Shown: positions 6,679 to 13,727 of the stretch, in pieces
Numbering within the stretch: the stretch's first letter is position 1
Layout of the letters: each line of letters opens with the position of its first letter
NCBI GenBank assembly: GCA_964646925.1
Contig: CAZYIC010000006.1
Location: forward strand, 1 to 31,441
Length of the DNA: 31,441 nt
Origin: GWB1-37-8 sp964646925
Lineage (GTDB): Bacteria > Patescibacteriota > Microgenomatia > Levybacterales > UBA12049
Direction: 5' to 3'
The notes under the pieces: model-generated
Database searches by the model: none
Told to the model about the DNA's origin: nothing
What the model saw: the letters and a program-made list of their open reading frames with translations, nothing else
Program-made: the position numbers and the translations under genes

Positions 6679-7215
6679 CTATTTTAATTTCTGCATTATG
6701 TTTTTATGGATTTCTTCAATCGATTTTTCACCGTCTATTTCAACAAGTACGCCCTTTTTCCTATAATACTCCAAAACCGGCTCGGTTAAATTATGGAAAA
6801 GTTCTATTCTTTTTCGAATGGCAGGCAACGTTTCATCGTCACGACTTTCACCATTCCTGTAAGAAAGCCTCCATAATGCTTCCTTATCCGATACTTTGAG
6901 GTGGACCACTTTGTCTACTCCATTTTGAAACATTTTAATTTGCTCAATGGTTCGAGGAAATCCATCAAGAATATAACCTTTCCCATATTCAGGTTTTTTT
7001 AGATATTCGCTTACTATTTCAACGGTTTTTTCATCGGGAATTAAAAATCCGGCGTTCATAATTTCTTTGATATAGCGCCCTAAAGAAGTTTTCTCTTTGG
7101 CCATTTCCCTAAAGATGTGTCCTGTTGAAAGATAAGGAATCTTAAGTTTTTCAGATAAAAGATTGCCTTGCGTTGATTTTCCCGCCCCTTGTATTCCAAT
7201 CAGTATAATCTTCAT
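6679..7215 (-). CDS. adk: Adenylate kinase, short-LID form
   Basis: Interconverts 2 ADP with ATP and AMP. At 178 aa it is shorter than the 214-aa E. coli enzyme. The P-loop is GIQGAGKST (7-15), the AMP-binding segment TGHIFREMA (31-39), the core DGFPRT (84-89), and the catalytic arginine motif RDDETLPAIRKR (125-136). The LID is reduced to a few residues (SYRNGE, 118-123) with no zinc cysteines, as in short-form adenylate kinases. Its ATG lies inside the left arm of the inverted repeat that brackets the upstream four-helix-bundle gene. Confidence 0.95.
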   Translation of the reverse strand: MKIILIGIQGAGKSTQGNLLSEKLKIPYLSTGHIFREMAKEKTSLGRYIKEIMNAGFLIPDEKTVEIVSEYLKKPEYGKGYILDGFPRTIEQIKMFQNGVDKVVHLKVSDKEALWRLSYRNGESRDDETLPAIRKRIELFHNLTEPVLEYYRKKGVLVEIDGEKSIEEIHKNIMQKLK

Positions 7216-7686
7216 AGTAAATTTAAAATAGTAAATTGCAAATACACATTTAAAATTTTAAATAGATCTTCTCCCTTTAATTGTTAAAATGCTTGATGCA
7301 AAAATATTTGAATATTCCTCAAGCTCTTTTAAGAACGGGTCAGCTTTTCCTTTAGATGTGCGCTTGGAATCTCTTAGAAGCGCTACCCATACTTTACTTT
7401 CATTAGAAGATTTCAGACAATACTGAATAAATACTAAAAACTCTTTTTTAGAACTTGCCGATTGACCTTCAATGTAATTGCCTAAGATACTCGTACCGCT
7501 TCTTAAAAGTTGATCGCCAATAATATATGATACACGATCTTTCGGAAGTTGGTCAATAAACTCTATTAACCTAAGAATAAAATTATAAAGCCTTCTTTTA
7601 AATTCCTCTTTATTAAATCGTTTCTTTATATTTTCTATTTGCATTTTAAAATGTATTTTTAAAATTTACTATTTACAGTTTACTAT
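7214..7686 (-). mobile_element. IVS-like element: inverted arms around a four-helix-bundle gene
   Basis: Arms at 7214-7265 and 7635-7686 are each 52 nt. Aligned as inverted repeats without any gap, they match at 41 of 52 positions by my count. The left arm covers the adk start codon and the four-helix-bundle stop. The right arm covers the four-helix-bundle start and the secY stop. The gene therefore sits in the loop of a potential 52-bp mRNA stem. 23S rRNA intervening sequences have this layout: a stem with an ORF for a four-helix-bundle protein. Mobility is inferred, and no target-site duplication was identified. Confidence 0.55.
7258..7644 (-). CDS. Four-helix bundle protein (23S rRNA IVS/S23 type)
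   Basis: A 128-aa, mostly helical protein with the family hallmarks: RLYNFILRLIEFIDQLPKDRV (about 18-38, in pieces), a central GDQLLRSGTSILGNYIEG, then SSKKEFLVFIQYCLKSSNES and a final helix VALLRDSKR to ILTIK. Members are encoded in intervening sequences of 23S rRNA genes in several bacteria, and a related protein (Avd) helps diversity-generating retroelements. The exact function of stand-alone members is not established. It interrupts the secY-adk junction, which is usually tight, and both gene ends lie within 52-nt inverted arms. No reverse transcriptase or variable repeat is nearby, so a DGR role is unlikely here. Confidence 0.85.
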   Translation of the reverse strand: MQIENIKKRFNKEEFKRRLYNFILRLIEFIDQLPKDRVSYIIGDQLLRSGTSILGNYIEGQSASSKKEFLVFIQYCLKSSNESKVWVALLRDSKRTSKGKADPFLKELEEYSNIFASSILTIKGRRSI

Positions 7687-8972
7687 TTTTTGTTGTACCC
7701 TTCGTAATTCCTCATTACCAGCTGGGCTTCAATCGTTTTAATAGTTTCCAACACCACTGAAACAACGATCAAAATTCCTGTTCCTCCCAAAATAAGCGTT
7801 TGAACATTCGTAAATGCTCTGGCAATAGTTGGGAAAATTGCTATAATGCCCAAAAAAATTGCCCCAGCCAGTGTTATGCGTGTTAGAATATAATTCAGGT
7901 AACCGGCTGTCGGAGTTCCCGGTCGGATACCTGGTATGAAACCTCCGTATTTCTGTATTTCTCCTGCTATTTTCTTTGGGTTAAAAATAACCGCAGTATA
8001 AAAATATGTAAAACCTACAACCAAAAGGAAGTAAAAACTATTGTAAAATGCGCCCGAAGGATTAAAAAGGCTAGTTATGGCATTGGCAATACTGCTTAGA
8101 ATTTTATTGGGAGAAGCGGTTAGATAATTGGCAACTATAGATGGCATAAGAACCAAAGAAACTGCAAAAATTATCGGAATTACACCCGCCTGATTTACCC
8201 GAAGCGGTAAATGAGTTGATTGACCTCCATACATTTTGTTTCCCCTGACTCTTTTTGCATAATAAACGGTTATTTTTCTTGTTGCCTCGTTAATAACGAC
8301 TATTGACGCTATAACCACGATACCCATAACAAGAAAAATAATTAAATTAAAAAAGTTATTTGCATTTGCCGTTGAAATAGTTTGTCCGAAAATAACAGGA
8401 ATTCTTCCGACAATTCCTGCGAATATAAGAAGAGAGATTCCGTTTCCAACTCCCTTTTCCGAGATCAGTTCTCCCAGCCATACCAAAAGCATTGTTCCCG
8501 CAGTCATTGTTGCAACAAAAGACACAATGTCAATTGGACTCAAAGTAGAAATAATTCCCTGACTTTTAAGAAGTGCGTACATTCCGATAGATTGCAAAAC
8601 CGCCAAAGGAACAGTCAGTAGTCTTGTGTATTGGTTTATTTTTTGCCGGCCCGACTCTCCTTCTTTGGATAAAGCTTCAAGCTTGGGAAAAACAAGCGTT
8701 AGAAGCTGCAAAATAATGGACGCGTTAATGTATGGATTGAGTCCCAATGCCATCACGGAAAAATTAGCAAGGGTTCCGCCGGAAAAAATATCCAAAAGTC
8801 CCAAAAATTGGTTCTGTGAGAAAAGATTTTTTAACGCATCTAAATTTACGCCTGCAACCGGAATATGAGCAAAAACCCTAAATACTATAAAAATAGCTGC
8901 CGTGAATAATAGTTTTCTTCTCACATCCGGGCTTTTTACACTTTTACTAAAAATCCCAAAGATATTATTCAT
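7683..8972 (-). CDS. secY: Protein translocase subunit SecY
   Basis: Central channel of the Sec translocon in the cytoplasmic membrane. The 429-aa product is close to E. coli SecY (443 aa), with about ten hydrophobic segments. Landmarks are the LDIFSGGTLANFSVMALGLNPYINASI plug/TM2 region (about 59-86, in pieces), the YAKRVRGNKMYGG cytoplasmic loop, HLPLRVNQAGVIPIIFA, and PKKIAGEIQKYGGFIPGIRPG before the last helices. It begins 9 bp after rplO, the standard order. Its stop codon falls in the right arm of the inverted element that carries the four-helix-bundle gene. Confidence 0.97.
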   Translation of the reverse strand: MNNIFGIFSKSVKSPDVRRKLLFTAAIFIVFRVFAHIPVAGVNLDALKNLFSQNQFLGLLDIFSGGTLANFSVMALGLNPYINASIILQLLTLVFPKLEALSKEGESGRQKINQYTRLLTVPLAVLQSIGMYALLKSQGIISTLSPIDIVSFVATMTAGTMLLVWLGELISEKGVGNGISLLIFAGIVGRIPVIFGQTISTANANNFFNLIIFLVMGIVVIASIVVINEATRKITVYYAKRVRGNKMYGGQSTHLPLRVNQAGVIPIIFAVSLVLMPSIVANYLTASPNKILSSIANAITSLFNPSGAFYNSFYFLLVVGFTYFYTAVIFNPKKIAGEIQKYGGFIPGIRPGTPTAGYLNYILTRITLAGAIFLGIIAIFPTIARAFTNVQTLILGGTGILIVVSVVLETIKTIEAQLVMRNYEGYNKK

Positions 8973-8981
8973 AAAGGCAAT

Positions 8982-9425
8982 TTAGTCGCGTTCGATACGG
9001 CCACCAGCTTTTAAAATCTTTTTTTCCGCTCCTTTTGACACAGATAATTTAACTATTAACGGAATCTTCAGATTACCGTCTCCTAAAATTTTGACTCCAT
9101 ACTTTTTAGCATATTCCGGGCTTACAATTTTATTCTCTATTAATGATTCCGTATCAACAACCGTATCTTTTTTAAATAAATTTAGGAATTTAACGTTTAC
9201 CGCTATTGGCTTGTTTTTAAAGGATTTATTTTTTCCTTTTCCCCTCATGAACGGAAGTCTTTTAATAAGAGTCAGTGCTCCTCCCTCGAAAGAAAGCGGC
9301 CTTGAACTTCTGGCATTTTGTCCCTTTGTTCCTCGTCCGGCTGTTTTTCCCCGCCCCGACCCATGACCAAGCCCAAGCCTTTTTTTCCGCGTTTTCGTAA
9401 CTTTTGTCAAATTTGAAAGCTTCAT
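8982..9425 (-). CDS. rplO: 50S ribosomal protein L15 (uL15)
   Basis: Late-assembly large-subunit protein that binds 23S rRNA with its glycine-rich N-terminus. The 147-aa product (E. coli 144) shows KRLGLGHGSGRGKTAGRGTKG (about 15-35, in pieces), then SFEGGALTLIKRLPFMRGKG, and the KVLGDGNLKIPLIVK-type C-terminal domain (here KILGDGNLKIPLIVKLS). It follows rpsE after 7 bp. In most bacteria rpmD (L30) lies between rpsE and rplO. There is no room for it here, so it is truly missing from this locus. Confidence 0.97.
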   Translation of the reverse strand: MKLSNLTKVTKTRKKRLGLGHGSGRGKTAGRGTKGQNARSSRPLSFEGGALTLIKRLPFMRGKGKNKSFKNKPIAVNVKFLNLFKKDTVVDTESLIENKIVSPEYAKKYGVKILGDGNLKIPLIVKLSVSKGAEKKILKAGGRIERD

Positions 9426-9432
9426 ATTTTGC

Positions 9433-9924
9433 TTAAGATTTTTTTATCCTCTTATTCTTATGATATCTTTCCGTCAAACGCTTTAACGCTTCAATTGTCG
9501 CATAGACATTGCTCGCCTGATTTTTAGTACCCATTACCTTTGACGAGATATTTTCTATTCCGGCTGCCGCAACAACGCTTCTGACTGCGCCTCCCGCTAT
9601 AACTCCTGAGCCTCTTGGCGCAGGTTTCAGCATCACTCTTGCTGCTCCTAATTTTATGATAAATTCAAAAGGAATAGTACCGTTAATAATTGGCACATCT
9701 ATAAGGTGTTTTTTTCCGAGTAAAACTCCTTTTCTTATGGCTGAGGATATTTCCGGACCTTTTCCGAGTCCGACCCCCACTTTTCCTTTTTTGTTTCCAA
9801 CAACTGTTAAAACTGAAAATCCAATTTTGTTTCCGCCTTTTGTTTTCTTGGAAACTCTATTGACTTGGACTATTTTCTCCTCAAATCCATCTGATGATTT
9901 ATCTTTAAATCTTGAATCATTCAC
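9433..9924 (-). CDS. rpsE: 30S ribosomal protein S5 (uS5)
   Basis: S5 contributes to decoding fidelity and to the mRNA entry helicase. The 163-aa product (E. coli 166) has the N-terminal dsRNA-binding-like domain (EKIVQVNRVSKKTKGGNKIGFSVLTVVGN, read across 17-45), the VGVGLGKGPEISSAIRKG loop, and the C-terminal PAPRGSGVIAGGAVRSVVAAAG signature. Its ATG overlaps the rplR stop, so the two genes are likely translationally coupled. Confidence 0.97.
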   Translation of the reverse strand: MNDSRFKDKSSDGFEEKIVQVNRVSKKTKGGNKIGFSVLTVVGNKKGKVGVGLGKGPEISSAIRKGVLLGKKHLIDVPIINGTIPFEFIIKLGAARVMLKPAPRGSGVIAGGAVRSVVAAAGIENISSKVMGTKNQASNVYATIEALKRLTERYHKNKRIKKS

Positions 9925-10268
9925 TAGAATTCCAGCCCTCCTTCCCGAGCGCCCTCTGCAATTCTGCTTACTCTTCCATGATATGGATAGCTTCCCCGGT
10001 CAAATACAACTTTTTTTATTTTTTTGTCAATTGCTTTTTTTGCCAATAAAATTCCGAGAGCTCGTGCTTTTGCGATTTTCCCATTAAGCACTTCCTTAAT
10101 ATGCTTCTCGGAGACCCCGACAATCGTCTTTCTTGCTTCATCATCTATTAACTGCGCGTACACAAAACGATTGGACTTAAACACAGATAATCTAGGTCTA
10201 TCTGCAGTTCCTCTAACCTTAGCTCTTGTTCTAATTTGTCTCCTTGTTTTTATTTCTGTCTTATTCAT
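9924..10268 (-). CDS. rplR: 50S ribosomal protein L18 (uL18)
   Basis: Binds 5S rRNA together with L5 and helps place it in the central protuberance. The 114-aa product (E. coli 117) has the RPRLSVFKSNRFVYAQLIDD strand region and the C-terminal VVFDRGSYPYHGRVSRIAEGAREGGLEF, a clear family end in which FDRG and YHGRV are diagnostic. It lies 11 bp after rplF and overlaps rpsE by one base. Confidence 0.97.
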   Translation of the reverse strand: MNKTEIKTRRQIRTRAKVRGTADRPRLSVFKSNRFVYAQLIDDEARKTIVGVSEKHIKEVLNGKIAKARALGILLAKKAIDKKIKKVVFDRGSYPYHGRVSRIAEGAREGGLEF

Positions 10269-10279
10269 AATTCTTAATT

Positions 10280-10867
10280 CTATTTCGTTCCTAATGCTTT
10301 TGCCGCTTTACCGGCTTTTCTTCTTATTTTTTCCTGAACATATTTTATACCTTTTCCCTTATAAGGTTCGGGCGGCCGTATTCTTCGTATCCTGGCAGAT
10401 ACATCTCCAACCAAATCTTTATTTATCCCGGCAACTGTAATAATATTTTCCGCAACCGAAAAATTTATTCCGCTGGGCGCCGGAATCTTTACGGGATGAG
10501 AAAAGCCAACGGAAATAATAAGGTCTTGACCTGCTGTTTGAGCTCTGTATCCGACCCCTGAAAGTTCAAGTTTTTTTTCAAAGCCGGCGCTTACACCGCT
10601 AACCATATTGGCAACCATTGCTCTTGTTAAACCCAAAGACTGTTTTAGTTTCTGATTTTTGCTTGCCCCGCGAAGTTCCGCTGAGCGGGACGAAGCGGAG
10701 TCTTTCAAAGAAATTACTAAGCGGCTCTCCACGGCTTTTACATCGACTCCTTCGGGAATTTTGAAAGAAAGATCCCCCTTATGACCGCTTACCTTAATAA
10801 TATTGTTTTCGAAAACAACATTAACGCCTTCTTTCATAATAACAGGTTTTTTTGCAAGTTTAGACAT
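10280..10867 (-). CDS. rplF: 50S ribosomal protein L6 (uL6), with inserted segment
   Basis: L6 sits at the base of the L7/L12 stalk near the sarcin-ricin loop. The 195-aa product is longer than E. coli L6 (177). The two L6 repeats are recognisable, with the C-terminal RRIRPPEPYKGKGIKYVQEKIRRKAGK motif. The extra length maps largely to residues 56-68 (DSASSRSAELRGA), between the VISLK strand and the LTRAMVANMV helix. That segment is encoded by a 31-nt palindrome and is absent from typical L6 proteins. A good Shine-Dalgarno (AAAGGAG) lies 8 bp before the ATG. The gene follows rpsH after a 120-bp hairpin-filled gap. Confidence 0.96.
   Translation of the reverse strand: MSKLAKKPVIMKEGVNVVFENNIIKVSGHKGDLSFKIPEGVDVKAVESRLVISLKDSASSRSAELRGASKNQKLKQSLGLTRAMVANMVSGVSAGFEKKLELSGVGYRAQTAGQDLIISVGFSHPVKIPAPSGINFSVAENIITVAGINKDLVGDVSARIRRIRPPEPYKGKGIKYVQEKIRRKAGKAAKALGTK
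10668..10698. repeat. Palindromic element inside rplF
   Basis: A 31-nt imperfect palindrome centred on 10683, with core GTTCCGCT-G-AGCGGGAC and CCGC/GCGG ends. It is GC-rich against AT-rich surroundings and preserves the frame. It encodes the non-conserved DSASSRSAELRGA segment of L6, so it looks like an insertion tolerated in a surface loop. Confidence 0.75.
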
Positions 10868-10890
10868 AAATTCGCTCCTTTCAGTTGCTC

Positions 10891-10989
10891 AAATTAAAAA
10901 TTCAAAATGCAAAGTGCAAAATTAAGGAATATTTTAAAATAAAATACCTTAACTTTTAATTTTTAACTTTGAACTTTAAACTTTTAATT
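10891..10989 (-). repeat. Long inverted repeat filling the rpsH-rplF gap
   Basis: The left part (from 10891) has AATTAAAAATTCAAAATGC-type units followed by TTAAGGAATATTTT. The right part mirrors it as AAAATACCTTAAC and then TTTTAATTTTTAACTTTGAAC to 10989. The inner TTAAGG/CCTTAA segment pairs perfectly, and the outer arms pair with small bulges. The rpsH stop lies at the very end of the right arm. Confidence 0.65.
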
Positions 10990-11380
10990 ACCATATTTGG
11001 AAAAGTACTTCTCCGCCTATATTTTTCTTCATAGCTTCTTTTCCCGTCATAATTCCCTTGCTGGTCGAAAGTATAATAGTATGTCTGCCTTTTTTGTAAA
11101 TTTCCGGGATATCTGAAAGACCGGCATATTTTCTAAGAGATGGCTTAGAAACTATTAATACATCTGTCAAAACAGACTCTCTTTTCTCGTATTTTATTTC
11201 AGCGACTAAAACTTTTTTTCCGTCTCTCTCCTGAGTATCAACATGTTCCAAGAATCCTTCACTTACCAAAACTTTACAAATTGCTTTATTAATTTTCAAA
11301 TTATCTAAAACAGCTTTTCTTCTTTTGGCTCTTGCTGCGTTTTTAATTCTTATTATTAAATCCGAAATTCTGTAATTCAT
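10988..11380 (-). CDS. rpsH: 30S ribosomal protein S8 (uS8)
   Basis: Primary binder of 16S helix 21 and, in E. coli, the translational repressor of the spc operon. The length (130 aa) equals E. coli. It has the DLIIRIKNAARAKR opening, KINKAICKVLVSEGFLE (with small changes), SKPSLRKYAG and the C-terminal STSKGIMTGKEAMKKNIGGEVLFQIW, whose STSKG and GGEVL motifs are diagnostic. It follows the S14 gene after 16 bp. Confidence 0.97.
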   Translation of the reverse strand: MNYRISDLIIRIKNAARAKRRKAVLDNLKINKAICKVLVSEGFLEHVDTQERDGKKVLVAEIKYEKRESVLTDVLIVSKPSLRKYAGLSDIPEIYKKGRHTIILSTSKGIMTGKEAMKKNIGGEVLFQIW

Positions 11381-11396
11381 AGTTCGACCCTGCTCA

Positions 11397-11582
11397 CTAC
11401 CAACTAGATTTTACTACTCCGGGCAACTGTCCTTTCAAAGCAAGTTCCCTGAAACAAAGCCTGCACAAACCAAATCGCCTCATATAAGCTCTATTTCTGC
11501 CACAGATATTGCAAATGCTCTTATTTCTTACTTTAAATTTTTGCTCTTTCCTTAATTTTAATATATTAGATTTTTTAGCCAT
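11397..11582 (-). CDS. rpsZ: 30S ribosomal protein S14, zinc type (uS14)
   Basis: S14 lies in the 30S head. At 61 aa this is the short zinc-binding type. The four cysteines Cys24, Cys27, Cys40 and Cys43 form C-x2-C-x12-C-x2-C (CNICGRNRAYMRRFGLCRLC), followed by the family end FRELALKGQLPGVVKSSW. It lies 3 bp after rplE and 16 bp before rpsH, the normal slot. Confidence 0.97.
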   Translation of the reverse strand: MAKKSNILKLRKEQKFKVRNKSICNICGRNRAYMRRFGLCRLCFRELALKGQLPGVVKSSW

Positions 11583-11585
11583 ATA

Positions 11586-12125
11586 TTATTTAACAAACGG
11601 CATTCCCATTGCTTTAAGTAATGCAAAGCCGTTTTTATCGTTTTTTGCAGTTGTAACAATCGTTACCTCAAGCCCTTGTATTTTATCAATTTGCCCCGGA
11701 TCTATTTCCGGAAAAACCGTACTCTCGGTAAAACCCAAAGTGTAGTTTCCGCGCCTATCAAAACTGGCTTTGCTTACACCGTGAAAATCTCTAAATCTAG
11801 GCATTACAACACTAATAAGTCTTTCAAAAAAATCATACATCTTACGGCCCCTAAGGGTTACAACAAGACCTATTCTGTCTCCTTCTCTCAATTTGAAAGA
11901 TGATATAGACTTTTTGGCAGATGCCCATTTGGGTTTTTGTCCCGTAATTTGAGCCATAATTACCGAAGCCTTCTCCAGGTTCTTTTTATCCGCCAGCGCA
12001 TCTTTTACCCCCATATTAACTACTATTTTTGACAGTATTGGCGTAGCCATAATATTCTTAAGACCTAATTCTCTCTGCAATGCTCCTGCAATTTGTGTTT
12101 TAAATCTGGTTTGTAAGTTATCCAT
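11586..12125 (-). CDS. rplE: 50S ribosomal protein L5 (uL5)
   Basis: Binds 5S rRNA and contacts P-site tRNA in the central protuberance. I start it at MDNLQTRFKTQIAGAL (ATG at 12125), giving 179 aa, exactly the E. coli length. The same frame stays open 39 codons further into rplX but without L5 similarity. Motifs include KIVVNMGVKDA, GQKPKWASAKKSISSFKLREGDRIG (read across about 70-95), LRGRKMYDFFERLISVVMPRFRDF, and the end VTIVTTAKNDKNGFALLKAMGMPF. Confidence 0.97.
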   Translation of the reverse strand: MDNLQTRFKTQIAGALQRELGLKNIMATPILSKIVVNMGVKDALADKKNLEKASVIMAQITGQKPKWASAKKSISSFKLREGDRIGLVVTLRGRKMYDFFERLISVVMPRFRDFHGVSKASFDRRGNYTLGFTESTVFPEIDPGQIDKIQGLEVTIVTTAKNDKNGFALLKAMGMPFVK

Positions 12126-12138
12126 AATAAATTTAGAA

Positions 12139-12444
12139 CTATATTTCTTTATTGCACTTTCTGCAAACTCTGATTTTACCACTTTTTTCCAGCCTAAATC
12201 CAACACGAGTAAGCGATTTGCAACGCGGGCAAATAAGGGCAACGCTTCCTAAGGGTAAAGGCTTCGTAATTGTAACTATTTCCGAGCTCTGACTCTGAGA
12301 TCGCGCCTTCAGGTGTCTTTTATATTGATTTACGCCCTCCACCAAAACTCTGCCAAGTTTAGATAAAACTTTTTCTATTTTCCCCTCTTTTCCTTTATCT
12401 TTTCCTAAAACTATTTTGACCAAATCACCTTTTTTTAATTTCAT
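12139..12444 (-). CDS. rplX: 50S ribosomal protein L24 (uL24), zinc-ribbon form
   Basis: L24 starts 50S assembly by binding domain I of 23S rRNA. From the ATG at 12444 it has 101 aa (E. coli 104). It has the KOW motif KGDLVKIVLGKDKGKEGKI and VEGVNQYKRHLK. The C-terminus carries Cys72, Cys75, Cys94 and Cys97 in CPRC and CRKC pairs, a zinc-ribbon variant. A TTG nine codons upstream would overlap rplN and is less likely. Confidence 0.96.
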   Translation of the reverse strand: MKLKKGDLVKIVLGKDKGKEGKIEKVLSKLGRVLVEGVNQYKRHLKARSQSQSSEIVTITKPLPLGSVALICPRCKSLTRVGFRLEKSGKIRVCRKCNKEI

Positions 12445-12457
12445 ATTTTTTAACAAA

Positions 12458-12832
12458 TTAAATAACCTCAATCGCCATGCTTGCGATTTTGGAAAAACCC
12501 TTATCTTTCACTTCCCGCGCAATCGGACCAAAAATTCTTGTCCCTATCGGGTTTTTGTCTGTAACATTGTCTATTACAACTCCCGCATTATCGGAAAATC
12601 TAATGTAGGAACCGTCCGATCTTCTTTGCTCTTTCCTGACTCTAACAAGAATAACTTTCACAATCTGGCTATCCTTAACCGCTCCGATAGAATTTGCTCC
12701 TTTTACTACACAATTTAGCACATCGCCAAGATATCCGTATCTTCTTTGTGACCCTCCGAATATATGAACAACCATAAGTGCTTTTGCGCCGCTATTATCC
12801 GCAACTTTCAAGATTGTCCTATGCTGAACCAT
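12458..12832 (-). CDS. rplN: 50S ribosomal protein L14 (uL14)
   Basis: Intersubunit-face protein, binding site of the silencing factor RsfS. The 124-aa product (E. coli 123) is highly typical: the VADNSGAKALMVVHIFGGS opening, GDVLNCVVKGA, VRVRKEQRRSDGSYIRFSDNAGVVI (read across 65-90), NPIGTRIFGPIAREV and the SMAIEVI end. Its start lies 14 nt inside the end of rpsQ, implying coupled translation. Confidence 0.98.
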   Translation of the reverse strand: MVQHRTILKVADNSGAKALMVVHIFGGSQRRYGYLGDVLNCVVKGANSIGAVKDSQIVKVILVRVRKEQRRSDGSYIRFSDNAGVVIDNVTDKNPIGTRIFGPIAREVKDKGFSKIASMAIEVI

Positions 12833-13064
12833 TTTTTATTACCTCCATAATTTTAAAATGCTTGGTCCTTGATACCGGTTTTGTTTCGGTAATTTTTACT
12901 CTATCTCCAATGCGAAGAGAAAAGTTACCAATGTCCGCATTAATTTTTCTGTCTCTTTTAATAAGTTTTTTGTACAGGGGATGGGGATATCTCACAATAA
13001 CCCCAACAACTGCTGTTTTTTGCATTTTTACCGAGATAACAGTGCCCTCAGATATTTTTTTCAT
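12819..13064 (-). CDS. rpsQ: 30S ribosomal protein S17 (uS17)
   Basis: OB-fold protein that binds the 5' and central domains of 16S rRNA. The 81-aa product (E. coli 84) shows GTVISVKMQKTAVVGV, the RYPHPLYKKLIKR loop, and IGDRVKITETKPVSRTKHFKIMEVI, all classical. It overlaps the following rplN start by 14 nt and is one base after rpmC. Confidence 0.97.
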   Translation of the reverse strand: MKKISEGTVISVKMQKTAVVGVIVRYPHPLYKKLIKRDRKINADIGNFSLRIGDRVKITETKPVSRTKHFKIMEVIKNGSA

Positions 13065-13065
13065 A

Positions 13066-13284
13066 TCATGCTTTCTGAACCTTCCCTATCAATTCCTTTT
13101 CTCTTATAATCGTTAATAAAAATGCAATTTCTTTTCTTTTGGAAAAAATCGAGCTTGTATTTTTAAGTTTATTTTGCGTTTTATCCATTTTCAAACCGAC
13201 AAGCGCATCCTTTGCCTGAATAACTAAATTATTAAGCTCTTTTATGCTTTTTAAACGCAATTCTTTTTTATCTTTTATCTTCAT
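13066..13284 (-). CDS. rpmC: 50S ribosomal protein L29 (uL29)
   Basis: Small two-helix protein beside the nascent-chain exit tunnel, part of the docking site for trigger factor and SRP. The 72-aa product (E. coli 63) is divergent, but position and pattern are right: KELRLKSIKELNNLVIQAKDALVGLKMDK, then KNTSSIFSKRKEIAFLLTIIREKE, where the Arg/Lys-(R)-x-IA-x-(L)-x-TI-x-RE motif is diagnostic. It lies between rplP and rpsQ. Confidence 0.93.
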   Translation of the reverse strand: MKIKDKKELRLKSIKELNNLVIQAKDALVGLKMDKTQNKLKNTSSIFSKRKEIAFLLTIIREKELIGKVQKA

Positions 13285-13300
13285 AATTATAAACCCGATA

Positions 13301-13720
13301 TTAAATATTATATTCCGATTTTACAGCAATTCTTGTTTTTACATTCAATTTATAGGATGCAAGTCTCAATGCCGCAAACGCAATGTCTTTTGTAACCCCG
13401 CCCATTTCAAAAAGCATCAACCCCGGCTTAACCGGAGCAACGAATTCGAAAACATCCCCCTTACCTCCGCCCATTCTGGTTTCCGCAGGCTTTTTTGTAA
13501 TCGGCTTGTGAGGAAAAATTCTTATCCAAAGTCTTCCTCCCCTTTGAGTATAGTGAGTTATAGCCCGCCTTGCCGCCTCTATCTGCCGGCTCGTAATTAA
13601 ACCTCTTTCTTCTGTCAAAAGACCATATTCACCAAAGGAAATTCTAACTCCTTTATGAGCTTTCCCTCGCACTCTGCCTTTTTGCTGTTTTCTGTATTTT
13701 GCTCTTTTTGGAACCAACAT
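13301..13720 (-). CDS. rplP: 50S ribosomal protein L16 (uL16)
   Basis: Contacts A- and P-site tRNA elbows near the peptidyl-transferase centre. The 139-aa product (E. coli 136) opens MLVPKRAKYRKQQKGRVRGKA and carries the signatures RQIEAARRAITHYTQRGG, WIRIFPHKPITKKPAETRMGGGKG and the C-terminal KLNVKTRIA. The residue pattern around PAETRMGGGKG is unmistakable. A hairpin-type inverted repeat separates it from rpsC upstream. Confidence 0.98.
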   Translation of the reverse strand: MLVPKRAKYRKQQKGRVRGKAHKGVRISFGEYGLLTEERGLITSRQIEAARRAITHYTQRGGRLWIRIFPHKPITKKPAETRMGGGKGDVFEFVAPVKPGLMLFEMGGVTKDIAFAALRLASYKLNVKTRIAVKSEYNI

Positions 13721-13727
13721 ATTTTTA

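Noticed and set aside
7258..7644. Diversity-generating retroelement accessory gene (avd)
   Set aside because: The protein family is related, but no reverse transcriptase, template repeat or variable repeat lies nearby.
9656..10440. Two + strand frames of 143 and 138 aa over rpsE, rplR and rplF
   Set aside because: Both are antisense to unmistakable ribosomal protein genes, with no start signals or family features.
12126..12242. Longer L5 start reaching into rplX
   Set aside because: The extra 39 residues do not resemble L5, and the ATG at 12125 gives exactly the family length.
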